Source: Azohydromonas caseinilytica
Lineage (GTDB): Bacteria > Pseudomonadota > Gammaproteobacteria > Burkholderiales > Burkholderiaceae_C
Assembly: GCF_012927045.1 (NCBI RefSeq)
Contig: NZ_JABBFW010000001.1
Span: 558,001-622,000 of the forward strand
Reading direction: 5' to 3'
Length of the DNA: 64,000 bases
Every line of letters starts with the position of its first letter. Within the stretch, counting starts at the first letter, position 1. Below, one piece after another: positions 16,264 to 23,746 of this stretch. Both the position numbers and the translations under genes were made by a program. The notes under the pieces are model-generated. The model searched no databases. It was not told where the DNA came from and saw nothing but the letters and a program-made list of their open reading frames with translations.

Positions 16264-16296
16264 CAGGCCCTTCGACGGGCTCAGCCCGAACAGGGG
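16264..16296. repeat. Dispersed repeat, CAGGCCCTTCG family
   Basis: Starts with CAGGCCCTTCG, identical to 26695-26705, and continues with a GGGCTC/GAGCCC-like palindromic core. The sequence resembles the CCTTCGACAGGCTCAGGGCGAACGG dispersed repeat seen between genes in many beta- and gammaproteobacteria. It lies between the gdh stop and the Bug gene. Confidence 0.5.
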
Positions 16297-16344
16297 GTGT
16301 CGGCCCGGCTTAGCATCGCCCGCTTCCCCTGTCCGACCCCTTCC

Positions 16345-17316
16345 ATGCACCGCCGAACCCTGCTGGCCGCCGCGGCCCTCGCCCTCCCTGCTGCCTCCGT
16401 CCTCGCCCAGCCCACTTGGCCGCAGCGCCCCATGCGCCTGATCGTCCCGGCCCCGCCAGGCAGCTCGCTGGACCTCATCGCCCGGCTGCTGGGCGACAAG
16501 CTGAAAGACCGCTGGGGCCAGAGCGTGGTGGTGGAGAACAAGCCCGGTGCCGGCGGGCTGCTGGGCATGGACGTCGCGGCCAAGGCGCCGCCCGACGGCC
16601 ATGTGCTGGCACTGGGCTTCAACGGCCCCATCGCCTTCGCGCCCTTCATGTACGCCAGGCTGCCCTATGACCCGGCACGCGACCTGGTGCCGGTGGTCAT
16701 GACCACCTCGCAGCCCAACGTGCTGGCGGTCCACGCCGCGCTGCCGGTGAAGACGGTGCGCGAGTTCGTGGCCTGGGCCCGGGAGCGCGGCGGGCGCATG
16801 AACTACGCCTCGCTGGGCAAGGGCAGCAGCTCGCACCTGAGCATGGAGCTGCTGCTGGCCGAGGCCGGCATCCAGGGCACGCACGTGCCCTTCAACGGCT
16901 CGCCGCCCAGCGCGATGTCCGTGGCCCAGGGCGAGACCGACGCCACCATGATGGTCGCCCCCGCACTGCTGCCGCACGTGCGCGCCGGCCGCGTGCGGCT
17001 GCTGGCGGTGACGAGCCGCCAGCGCCTGGACGGCCTGCACGACGTGCCGACCATGGCCGAGACCGGCTACCCCGCCATCGAGGCGCTGGCCTGGAACGGC
17101 TTCTTCACCGCCGCGGGCACGCCGGCGGGCGTGATCCAGCGTCTCAATGCCGACGTCAACGCCGTGCTGCAGGACGCCGCCGTGCGCGCCGCCCTGGCGC
17201 AGCAGGGCCTCACGCCGGTGGGCGGCAGCGCCGAGGCCTTCCGCGCCCAGGTGGCGGCGGACACGCAGCGCTGGGGCGCGCTGATCCGGCGCATCGGGCT
17301 GAAGCTGGAGTCCTGA
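16345..17316 (+). CDS. Bug-family (TTT) periplasmic solute receptor
   Basis: A 323-residue exported protein of the tripartite tricarboxylate transporter receptor (Bug/TctC) family. A twin-hydrophobic signal peptide (HRRTLLAAAALALPAASVLA) precedes the mature domain with WPQRPMRLIVPAPPGSSLD, VVENKPGAGG and PFNGSPPSAMSVAQGETDA, which line the ligand cleft in known Bug structures. Ligands are usually small carboxylates, but this one is unknown. No TctA/TctB membrane genes are adjacent, as is common for the many orphan Bug proteins of Burkholderiales. Confidence 0.92.
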   Translation: MHRRTLLAAAALALPAASVLAQPTWPQRPMRLIVPAPPGSSLDLIARLLGDKLKDRWGQSVVVENKPGAGGLLGMDVAAKAPPDGHVLALGFNGPIAFAPFMYARLPYDPARDLVPVVMTTSQPNVLAVHAALPVKTVREFVAWARERGGRMNYASLGKGSSSHLSMELLLAEAGIQGTHVPFNGSPPSAMSVAQGETDATMMVAPALLPHVRAGRVRLLAVTSRQRLDGLHDVPTMAETGYPAIEALAWNGFFTAAGTPAGVIQRLNADVNAVLQDAAVRAALAQQGLTPVGGSAEAFRAQVAADTQRWGALIRRIGLKLES

Positions 17317-17433
17317 ACCGCGGCATCGGCCACCACGGGGCCGGATTGGCCAGCATGACTGGATAAAGCTCGCACACATTGGCGGATTGTTCGGTGACTC
17401 TGAACAATCCACGCCCGCGCTCTGCAGCAGGTT

Positions 17434-18138
17434 TCAGGCGGAAGCCGGCCTGGGTCGCCCGCCAAAGATGGCCGTGCCGATACGCACGATGGTGGCGCCC
17501 TCGGCCACGGCCGCTTCCAGGTCGGCGCTCATGCCCATGGACAGCGTGTCCAGCGCCAGCCCCTGCTGCTGGAGCTCACGCAGCAGTGCATGCAGCACGC
17601 GGTGCGGCGCGCGCTGGCTCTCGAAGTCCGCCGCCGGCTCGGGAATGGACATCAGCCCGCGCAACCGCAGCTTCGGCAGCCGCGCCACCTGGGACGCCAG
17701 CGCCGCCACCTCTTCGGGCGCGACGCCGCTCTTGCTGGCCTCGCCGCTGACGTTGACCTGCAGGCACAGCTGCAGCGGCGGCAGGTGGTCTGGGCGCTGC
17801 GCCGACAGCCGCTCGGCGATCTTGAACCGGTCCACCGAGTGCACCCAGTCGAAGCTCTCGGCCACCACGCGCGTCTTGTTGCTCTGCAGCGGGCCGATGA
17901 GGTGCCACTCCAAGTCGGAGCGCAGGTCGGCCAGCGCGGCGATCTTGTCCAGCGCCTCCTGCACGTAGTTCTCGCCGAAGGCGCGCTGCCCGGCGGCCTG
18001 CGCCTCGCGCACCGCGTCGGCGCCAAAGGTCTTGCTGACCGCCAGCAGCGTCACGTCCTGCCCCGGGCGGCCGGCCGCGGCGCAGGCGGCGGCGATGCGC
18101 TCGCGGGTGTGTTGTAAGTTCTGCACAATACCTGTCAT
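17434..18138 (-). CDS. yggS: PLP homeostasis protein YggS
   Basis: A 234-residue TIM-barrel protein of the YggS/PROSC family that binds pyridoxal phosphate and buffers its level. No catalytic activity is known for the family. The Schiff-base lysine is visible as Lys36 in LLAVSKTF, followed by FGENYVQEAL, WHLIGPLQSNK, QVNVSGEASKSG and the phosphate loop LSMGMSADLEAAV. Divergent from pilT with 17 bp between starts, an arrangement common in proteobacteria. Confidence 0.95.
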   Translation of the reverse strand: MTGIVQNLQHTRERIAAACAAAGRPGQDVTLLAVSKTFGADAVREAQAAGQRAFGENYVQEALDKIAALADLRSDLEWHLIGPLQSNKTRVVAESFDWVHSVDRFKIAERLSAQRPDHLPPLQLCLQVNVSGEASKSGVAPEEVAALASQVARLPKLRLRGLMSIPEPAADFESQRAPHRVLHALLRELQQQGLALDTLSMGMSADLEAAVAEGATIVRIGTAIFGGRPRPASA

Positions 18139-18155
18139 GAGGGGGAGCGTAGCCG

Positions 18156-19196
18156 ATGGACATCGCAGCGCTGCTGGACCTGGCCGTGCGCCACCAGGCT
18201 TCCGATCTGCACCTGTGCCCCGGGCTGCCGCCGCTGCTGCGCGTGCACGGCGAGCTGCGGCGCCAGGGGGCCGAAGCGTTGTCCCACGCGCAGGTGTCGG
18301 CGCTGCTCACCGGGCTCATGGACGAGGCGCAGCGCCGCACTTACGCCGAGGCGCTGGAATGCGACTTCGCGGTCGAGGCCCAAGGGCTGCGCCTGCGCGT
18401 CAACGCCTTCCACCAGCGCTTGGGCGCAGCGGCGGTGCTGCGGCTGATCCCGCAGCGCATCCCCACGCTGCAGGAGCTGCAGGCGCCGCCGGTGCTGGCC
18501 GAGCTGGCGTTGCGCCCGCGCGGGCTGGTGCTGGTCACCGGCCCCACCGGCTCGGGCAAGAGCACCACGCTGGCCGCCCTGCTGAACCACCGCAACGAGC
18601 ACACCCAGGGCCACCTGCTGACGGTGGAGGACCCGATCGAGTTCGTGCACGACAGCCTGGGCTGCCTGGTGACGCAGCGCGAGCTGGGCACGCACACGCG
18701 CAGCTTCGCCGCCGCCCTGCGCGCGGCGCTGCGCGAGGACCCGGACCTCATCCTGGTGGGCGAGCTGCGCGACCTGGACACCATCCGCCTGGCGCTGACC
18801 GCCGCTGAGACCGGGCACCTGGTGCTGGCCACGCTGCACAGCGCCGGCGCGGCGCAGGCGGTGGACCGGCTCGTCGACGTGTTCCCGGCCGGCGAGAAGG
18901 AGTTCATCCGCGCCCTGCTGGCCGAGTCGCTGCAGGCCGTGGTGGCGCAGACGCTGTGCCGGCGCCGGGACGGCCCAGGCCGCACCGCCGCCTACGAGCT
19001 CATGCTGGGCACGCCGGCGATCCGGCACCTCATCCGCGAGCACAAGGTGGCGCAGATGGCCTCGGTGCTGCAGACGGGCCAGCAGCAGGGCATGCAGACG
19101 CTGGACCAGCACCTCAGCGCGCTGGTGCGCCGAGGCGTGATCGACCCGGCCGAGGCGCGCGCCCACGCTCAGCAGCCCGAAAGCTTCACGGCCTGA
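18156..19196 (+). CDS. pilT: Type IV pilus retraction ATPase PilT
   Basis: Cytoplasmic hexameric ATPase that depolymerises type IV pili for twitching motility. The 346-residue protein has the N-terminal PAS-like domain and Walker A GPTGSGKST (129-137). It also has the Asp box LLTVEDPIEFVH, Walker B LREDPDLILVGELRD, the His box TGHLVLATLHS and the PilT-specific AIRHLIREHK followed by GMQTLDQHL. The paralogue pilU, which often follows pilT in this group, is not adjacent; a dehydrogenase gene takes that place. Confidence 0.95.
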   Translation: MDIAALLDLAVRHQASDLHLCPGLPPLLRVHGELRRQGAEALSHAQVSALLTGLMDEAQRRTYAEALECDFAVEAQGLRLRVNAFHQRLGAAAVLRLIPQRIPTLQELQAPPVLAELALRPRGLVLVTGPTGSGKSTTLAALLNHRNEHTQGHLLTVEDPIEFVHDSLGCLVTQRELGTHTRSFAAALRAALREDPDLILVGELRDLDTIRLALTAAETGHLVLATLHSAGAAQAVDRLVDVFPAGEKEFIRALLAESLQAVVAQTLCRRRDGPGRTAAYELMLGTPAIRHLIREHKVAQMASVLQTGQQQGMQTLDQHLSALVRRGVIDPAEARAHAQQPESFTA

Positions 19197-19314
19197 GCTG
19201 GCGGGCTGCCCTGCCGCGCTCCGGTCCCGCGCGGCGCCGGAGCGGTTTTGCTTCTGGGCCATGATCCGCGGTTCACGGCGGCGGCATGGGCCGCCGCGGC
19301 AACTTTTGCGGGAG

Positions 19315-20202
19315 ATGACTTTGAGCGAACAAGCAGCAAGCGCACGCGTGGCCTTCCTGGGCCTGGGCGTGATGGGCTACCCCATGGCCGGCCACCTGGC
19401 GCGCGCCGGGCACCAGGTGAGCGTCTACAACCGCACCGCCGCCAAGGCGCAGGCCTGGGCGGCCGAGCACGGCGGCCGCGCCGCCGCCACGCCGCGCGAG
19501 GCGGCGCAGGACGCGGACTTCGTCTTCGCCTGCGTGGGCAACGACGACGACCTGCGCAGCGTGGTGCTGGGTGCCGACGGCGCGCTGGCGGGCATGCGCG
19601 GCGGCGCGGTGTTCGTGGACCACACCACCGCCTCGGCCGAGGTGGCACGCGAGCTCTACGCCGCGGCGCGCGCCACGGGCAAGCAGTTCATCGACGCGCC
19701 GGTTTCCGGCGGCCAGGCCGGCGCCGTCAACGGCGTGCTCACCGTGATGTGCGGCGGCGACGAGGAGCCCTTCGAGGCCATGAAGCCGGTGGCGCTGGCC
19801 TACTCGCGCGCCGTCACCCGCGTGGGCGAGGCCGGCGCCGGGCAACTGGCGAAGATGGTCAACCAGGTCTGCATCGCCGGGCTGCTGCAGGGCCTGTCCG
19901 AGGCCATCGCCTTCGGCCAGCGCGCCGGGCTGGACATGAAGCAGGTGCTGGACGTGATCAGCAAGGGCGCGGCGCAGAGCTGGCAGATGGAGAACCGCGG
20001 CCACACCATGGCCGACGACAAGTTCGACTTCGGCTTCGCCGTGGACTGGATGCGCAAGGACCTGGGGCTGGTGCTGGAGGAAGCCCGCCGCAACGGTGCG
20101 CGGCTGCCCGTGACGGCCCTGGTGGACCAGTTCTACGCCGACGTCCAGGCCCAGGGCGGCGGGCGCTGGGACACGTCGAGCCTGATCACGCGGCTGAAGT
20201 GA
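19315..20202 (+). CDS. NAD(P)-dependent beta-hydroxyacid dehydrogenase
   Basis: Member of the 3-hydroxyisobutyrate / 2-hydroxy-3-oxopropionate dehydrogenase family, about 295 residues. An N-terminal Rossmann site GLGVMGYPMAG (from residue 16) is followed by the substrate-binding DAPVSGGQAGA, the catalytic lysine segment GQLAKMVNQ and an all-helical C-terminal domain ending in SSLITRLK. The substrate is unresolved. The start is uncertain: ATG 19315 is given, but the GGGAG just before it is better spaced for TTG 19321; an ATG at 19261 would add a non-family leader. Confidence 0.88.
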   Translation: MTLSEQAASARVAFLGLGVMGYPMAGHLARAGHQVSVYNRTAAKAQAWAAEHGGRAAATPREAAQDADFVFACVGNDDDLRSVVLGADGALAGMRGGAVFVDHTTASAEVARELYAAARATGKQFIDAPVSGGQAGAVNGVLTVMCGGDEEPFEAMKPVALAYSRAVTRVGEAGAGQLAKMVNQVCIAGLLQGLSEAIAFGQRAGLDMKQVLDVISKGAAQSWQMENRGHTMADDKFDFGFAVDWMRKDLGLVLEEARRNGARLPVTALVDQFYADVQAQGGGRWDTSSLITRLK

Positions 20203-20234
20203 CTCCGCTTGCTGCTGATGAGCAGCAGAACAAT

Positions 20235-20320
20235 CTCGTCACACCCGCACAGGCGGGTGTCCACCAACACCGGGCGGCATCCCGGCCGGCGTGGATGCCC
20301 GCCTGCGCGGGCATGACGAG
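20235..20320. repeat. Paired inverted REP-like elements
   Basis: Two 28-bp arms, 20235-20262 and 20293-20320, are inverted copies with 5 differences, separated by 30 bp. Each arm contains its own small palindrome (for example ATGCCCGC and GCGGGCAT). They match the widespread CGTCATNCCCGC-type dispersed repeat of betaproteobacteria and share its core with 81-92. They lie between two convergent genes, where they could stop transcription from both sides. Confidence 0.7.
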
Positions 20321-20357
20321 CTTCTTTAAGTGTGCCGCGTGAGTTCAGGCCCGCGCC

Positions 20358-20996
20358 TCACTTCGCCGTCTGCAGATTCGCCAGCTCGGACTCGGTGAGG
20401 ATCTCGAACACGCGCACCACCTTTTCCACGCCGCCGATGTTGCGGGCCAGCTCGGTGGCGCGCGCGGCCTCGCGCTCGGTGACGCGGCCCATCAGGTACA
20501 CCGTGCCGCGCTCGGTGACGACCTTGAAGGCGCTGGCCTGCAGGTCCTTGGCGTCCACGAAGGTGGCCTTGACCTTGCTGGTGACGATCGTGTCGCTGGA
20601 GCGCGAGGTCAGCGAGCTGTTGCCCAGCACGCCCAGCTCGTTGACGACGGCGCGCAGGTTCTCGATGCCACTGACGGCGCTCTCCACCGCCTGGCGGTCG
20701 GCCTCGGCGGGCACCTCGCCGGTGATGAGCAGGGCGCGGTTGTAGCTGGTGAAGTTGAGGTGGCCACGGTCGCCCAGCACCTCGCGCACGCGGTTGCCGG
20801 CCTTGACCTCGATGGCCTGGTCCTCGATCTGCGTGCCCGAGGTGCGGCGGTCGTTGAAGACCAGCGCGCCACCCACGGCGGCACCGCCCACCACCAGCGG
20901 CGCGCAGCCGCTGAACCAGGCCGCCGCGCCCAGCACGGCCACCAGCCGCGCGGCGCGCCGGCCACGCTCGATCCAAGTACGGGAAGGCATGCTCAT
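20358..20996 (-). CDS. BON-domain outer-membrane lipoprotein (DolP/YraP-like)
   Basis: A 212-residue lipoprotein with a lipobox ending in FSGC (lipidated Cys31) and two consecutive BON domains. The second runs through IVTSKVKATFVDAKDL and ERGTVYLMGRVTEREA. BON proteins bind phospholipid; E. coli DolP supports outer-membrane integrity. The gene follows diaA with an ATGA overlap, which reproduces the E. coli diaA-yraP order and supports the assignment. The start at 20996 is chosen because of that overlap. Confidence 0.9.
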   Translation of the reverse strand: MSMPSRTWIERGRRAARLVAVLGAAAWFSGCAPLVVGGAAVGGALVFNDRRTSGTQIEDQAIEVKAGNRVREVLGDRGHLNFTSYNRALLITGEVPAEADRQAVESAVSGIENLRAVVNELGVLGNSSLTSRSSDTIVTSKVKATFVDAKDLQASAFKVVTERGTVYLMGRVTEREAARATELARNIGGVEKVVRVFEILTESELANLQTAK

Positions 20997-21571
20997 TCGT
21001 CCTGTTCGCCCATGAGTTGGAGGTCCACCGCGTCGCAGATGGCGTGCAGCGCGAGCAGGTGCAGCTCCAGAATTCGCGCCGCGCGCTCGTGCGGCACGGG
21101 GATGTGCACATCGGTCTCGGCCAGCTGCAGCGCCTGCGCCCCGGCGAGGCGGCCGGTGAGGGCCAGCACCGTCATGTCGCGCCCGTGTGCGGCCTGCACC
21201 GCCGCCACCAGGGCCGGCGTGGCGCTGGCGCCCAGCGCGATGAGCACGTCGCCCGGCGCGCCCAGCGCCTGCAGCTGCCGTGCCTGCGCGGGCTCGTCGC
21301 CGGGCGGCAGGCTCAGCAGCCCGGCGTCGCCCAGCGCCAGCGCGGCCAGCCCGGGGCGGTCGCGCTCGAAGCGGCCCACGAACTGCGCCGCGAAGGCCTG
21401 CGCCAGCCCCAGCCACGGGCCCTGCCCCACCAGCAGCACCTTGCCGCCGCCGGTGATGCTGCCCACCACGACCTGCGCCGCGTCGGCAATAGGCCGCGCC
21501 AGGGTCTCGGCCACCTGGTAGAGCAGGTCGGCGCTCTCGAAGAAATGTTGTTGGATGCGCTGCTCAAGCAT
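20993..21571 (-). CDS. diaA: SIS-domain DnaA initiator-associating protein DiaA-like
   Basis: A 192-residue single-SIS-domain protein starting LEQRIQQHFFESADLLYQVAETLARPI, the pattern shared by DiaA and phosphoheptose isomerase GmhA. In E. coli DiaA binds DnaA and promotes orderly initiation. Neighbourhood decides for DiaA over GmhA: the order rsmI, yraN, this gene and a BON lipoprotein is the conserved diaA locus, and no heptose genes are near. Compared with GmhA, the sugar-phosphate loop (GKVLLVGQGPWLGLAQAF) looks degenerate, lacking the usual Gly-Asn-Gly-Gly-Ser. Confidence 0.82.
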   Translation of the reverse strand: MLEQRIQQHFFESADLLYQVAETLARPIADAAQVVVGSITGGGKVLLVGQGPWLGLAQAFAAQFVGRFERDRPGLAALALGDAGLLSLPPGDEPAQARQLQALGAPGDVLIALGASATPALVAAVQAAHGRDMTVLALTGRLAGAQALQLAETDVHIPVPHERAARILELHLLALHAICDAVDLQLMGEQDE

Positions 21572-21664
21572 GGGCGGGGATGATAGCGACGCGCTGTGAA
21601 GGCCCCGCGCAGGGGGCAAGGGGCCGGTACGGAGCAACGTGTTCAGGCGTGCGACGAAGGAGCT

Positions 21665-22042
21665 TCAGTCCATCGCAAAGGCGCCGCGCAGCCACGACAC
21701 CTGCTCGCCGTCGATGGCCACCACGTCGAAGCGGCACGGCGGCAGCACCGGCCAGCGCAGCAGGAAATGCTCGGCGGCGCGGCGCAGCCGCCGCTGCTTG
21801 GCCGCGCCGATGCTGGCCGCGGCGCCGCCATAGGCGCCGCTGCGCCGCGCGCGCACCTCCACGAACACCAACGTGCCGTCGCGCTCGCGCAGGATGAGAT
21901 CGATCTCGCCGCCCGCGCTGCCGCGCCCCTGCCCCCACCGATAATTGCGGCTCACCAGCCGCAGGCCGTGGCGCTCCAAGTGCGCCAATGCCAGCGCCTC
22001 GGCTGCCTCTCCCCGTTTCCTGGTGCTGTCCGCCTTGAACAT
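21665..22042 (-). CDS. yraN: UPF0102 family YraN, nuclease-like
   Basis: A 125-residue protein with the predicted endonuclease-fold core GEIDLILRERDGTLVFVEVR, that is the E-I-D and E-V-x triad of restriction-nuclease-like proteins. Biological role is unknown in the family. Its start is divergent from rsmI and the two coding starts overlap by about 8 bp if the rsmI TTG start is right. Upstream of diaA on the same strand with a 93-bp gap. Confidence 0.92.
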   Translation of the reverse strand: MFKADSTRKRGEAAEALALAHLERHGLRLVSRNYRWGQGRGSAGGEIDLILRERDGTLVFVEVRARRSGAYGGAAASIGAAKQRRLRRAAEHFLLRWPVLPPCRFDVVAIDGEQVSWLRGAFAMD

Positions 22043-22949
22043 CGCTTCCTTGCTCCAGCAGGCGGCGGCCGCTGCCGCCGGTGCGCAGCAGTATCCCGCC
22101 GCTGCCCTCTACGTGGTCGCCACGCCCATCGGCAACCTGGCCGACCTGACGCTGCGCGCCATCCAGGTGCTCGTCCAGGCCGACGCCGTGGCCTGCGAGG
22201 ACACGCGCGTGAGCGCCGCGCTGCTGCGCCACCTCGGCCTGGACAAGCCGCTGCTGGCCGTGCACGAGCACAACGAGGCCAGCGCCGCCCAGGGCGTGCT
22301 GGCGCGGCTGGCGCAGGGCCAGCGCGTGGCCTATGTCAGCGACGCCGGCACGCCGGCCATCTCCGACCCCGGCGCGGTGCTGGTGGCGGCGGTGCGCGCG
22401 GCCGGGCACCGCGTCATGCCTATTCCCGGGGCCAGCAGCGCGGTGACGGCGCTCAGCGCCGCGGGCGACACCCGCACCAGCGGTTTCAATTTCGTCGGCT
22501 TCCTGCCTTCCAAGGGCGCCGAGCGCAAGGCGGCGCTGCAGGCGCTGGCAGCGCAGCCGCAGGCGCAGGTGCTGTTCGAGGCGCCGCACCGGGTGCAGAC
22601 CCTGGCCGCCGAGCTGGCGCAGGTGGTGCCGCAGCGGTTGCTGAGCTGCTGCCGCGAGCTGACCAAGCAGTTCGAGAGCATCCACACCCTGCCGGCGGCC
22701 GAGTTTCCGGCCTGGCTGGCCGAGGACGCGCAGCGCCTGCGCGGCGAGTTCGTGCTGGTGCTGCATGCCGCCCCGCCCGCGGCGGTGGAGGCGGACGAGG
22801 ACGCGATGCCCCCCGAGGCCGAGCGCGCGCTGCGCACGCTGCTGGCGGAGCTGCCGCTGAAGCAGGCAGTGTCGCTGGCGGCCACGCTCAGCGGCGCGCC
22901 GCGCAACGCGCTGTACCAGCGCGCGCTGGCGCTCAAGGCCGAGGGCTGA
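22035..22949 (+). CDS. rsmI: 16S rRNA C1402 ribose 2'-O-methyltransferase
   Basis: AdoMet enzyme of the tetrapyrrole-methylase fold that methylates C1402 of 16S rRNA. About 304 residues with LYVVATPIGNLADLTLRA, CEDTRVSAALL, HEHNE, YVSDAGTPAISDPG, PIPGASSAVTAL and the C-terminal NALYQRAL. No ATG is suitably placed. A TTG at 22035 gives a leader that looks family-like (NIASLLQQA), with GTG 22023 as an alternative. Either start overlaps the 5' end of divergent yraN. Confidence 0.94.
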   Translation: MNIASLLQQAAAAAAGAQQYPAAALYVVATPIGNLADLTLRAIQVLVQADAVACEDTRVSAALLRHLGLDKPLLAVHEHNEASAAQGVLARLAQGQRVAYVSDAGTPAISDPGAVLVAAVRAAGHRVMPIPGASSAVTALSAAGDTRTSGFNFVGFLPSKGAERKAALQALAAQPQAQVLFEAPHRVQTLAAELAQVVPQRLLSCCRELTKQFESIHTLPAAEFPAWLAEDAQRLRGEFVLVLHAAPPAAVEADEDAMPPEAERALRTLLAELPLKQAVSLAATLSGAPRNALYQRALALKAEG

Positions 22950-23012
22950 CGCCGGGTCGGAAGCGGCCCGGTGCCGGCCGGGCGTGGTGCTCATCGAGCG
23001 CCGGCCTCGGCC

Positions 23013-23615
23013 TCAATGGGCGCGCTGCCCGTCGTGCTTCTGGTGCCGGATGTCGGCGCTGGCGTGCTCTTGCAGGCGATTGAGCCGTTCGCGCTCGGCG
23101 CCGCTGACATGCCCGTCGGCTCGGGCGCGCGCTTCGGCGGCCTGGATGCGCGACTGCTCCCGCTCCAGCCGCGCGGCTTCGCGGGCGTCGATCTGGCCGC
23201 TGGCGATGCCCTGGCGGATGCGCTTGTCCTGCGCGGCTTGGCGCCGGTCCACCAGCACGCCCGAGCGCGGCGGCGCGGCGGGCGCCATCGCGGTGCTGGC
23301 GGTGTGCGCGTCGTGCTTCTGCTGCCAGATGTCTGCGCTGGCGTGGTCCTGCATGCGGTTGAGGCGCTCGCGCTCGGCGCCGTTGAGGCGGCCATCGGCC
23401 CGGGCCGCCGCCTCGGCAGCGTCGATGCGGCCTTGCTGGCGCTCCAGCCGGTAGGCCTCGCGGGCGCTGATCTCGCCGCTGGCAACGCCCTGGCGGATGC
23501 GCTGCTCCTGCCGCGCCTCGCGCTGGTCAACGCCCGGCGTGGCCGGCTGCGCGACGGCGGCCGCACCGGCCAGTGCCAAGAAGGCCGCGATCAGGGCATT
23601 GTGAAACTGCTTCAT
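23013..23615 (-). CDS. Secreted protein with two tandem 93-residue-period repeats
   Basis: A 200-residue protein of unknown function with a 22-residue signal peptide (cleavage after AVA). Residues 31-103 and 124-196 are clear copies at a constant offset of 93. Each holds RIRQG(V/I)ASG, a charged helix, ADGxxxGAERERLNR and HASADI-QKHD. The Ala-Asp-Gly followed by a Glu six residues on is reminiscent of half an EF-hand loop, but key acidic positions are missing, so calcium binding is only a thought. Similar small repeat proteins occur in Burkholderiales without known role. Confidence 0.8.
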   Translation of the reverse strand: MKQFHNALIAAFLALAGAAAVAQPATPGVDQREARQEQRIRQGVASGEISAREAYRLERQQGRIDAAEAAARADGRLNGAERERLNRMQDHASADIWQQKHDAHTASTAMAPAAPPRSGVLVDRRQAAQDKRIRQGIASGQIDAREAARLEREQSRIQAAEARARADGHVSGAERERLNRLQEHASADIRHQKHDGQRAH

Positions 23616-23746
23616 GCTGTGGTCCGTGGCGTGGGAACATCCCCCACGGCTTTTCAACGGCGCCCGGACCGAAGCGCTGACGCGGCAGGTGTCGCGGTCG
23701 GTAAGCAAGCGGAGCCGGACGTAACCAAGGCGTTGCCAAGAAACTC

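Noticed and set aside
20993-21571. Phosphoheptose isomerase (gmhA)
   Set aside because: The SIS fold fits, but the gene neighbourhood is that of diaA and the substrate loop differs from GmhA.
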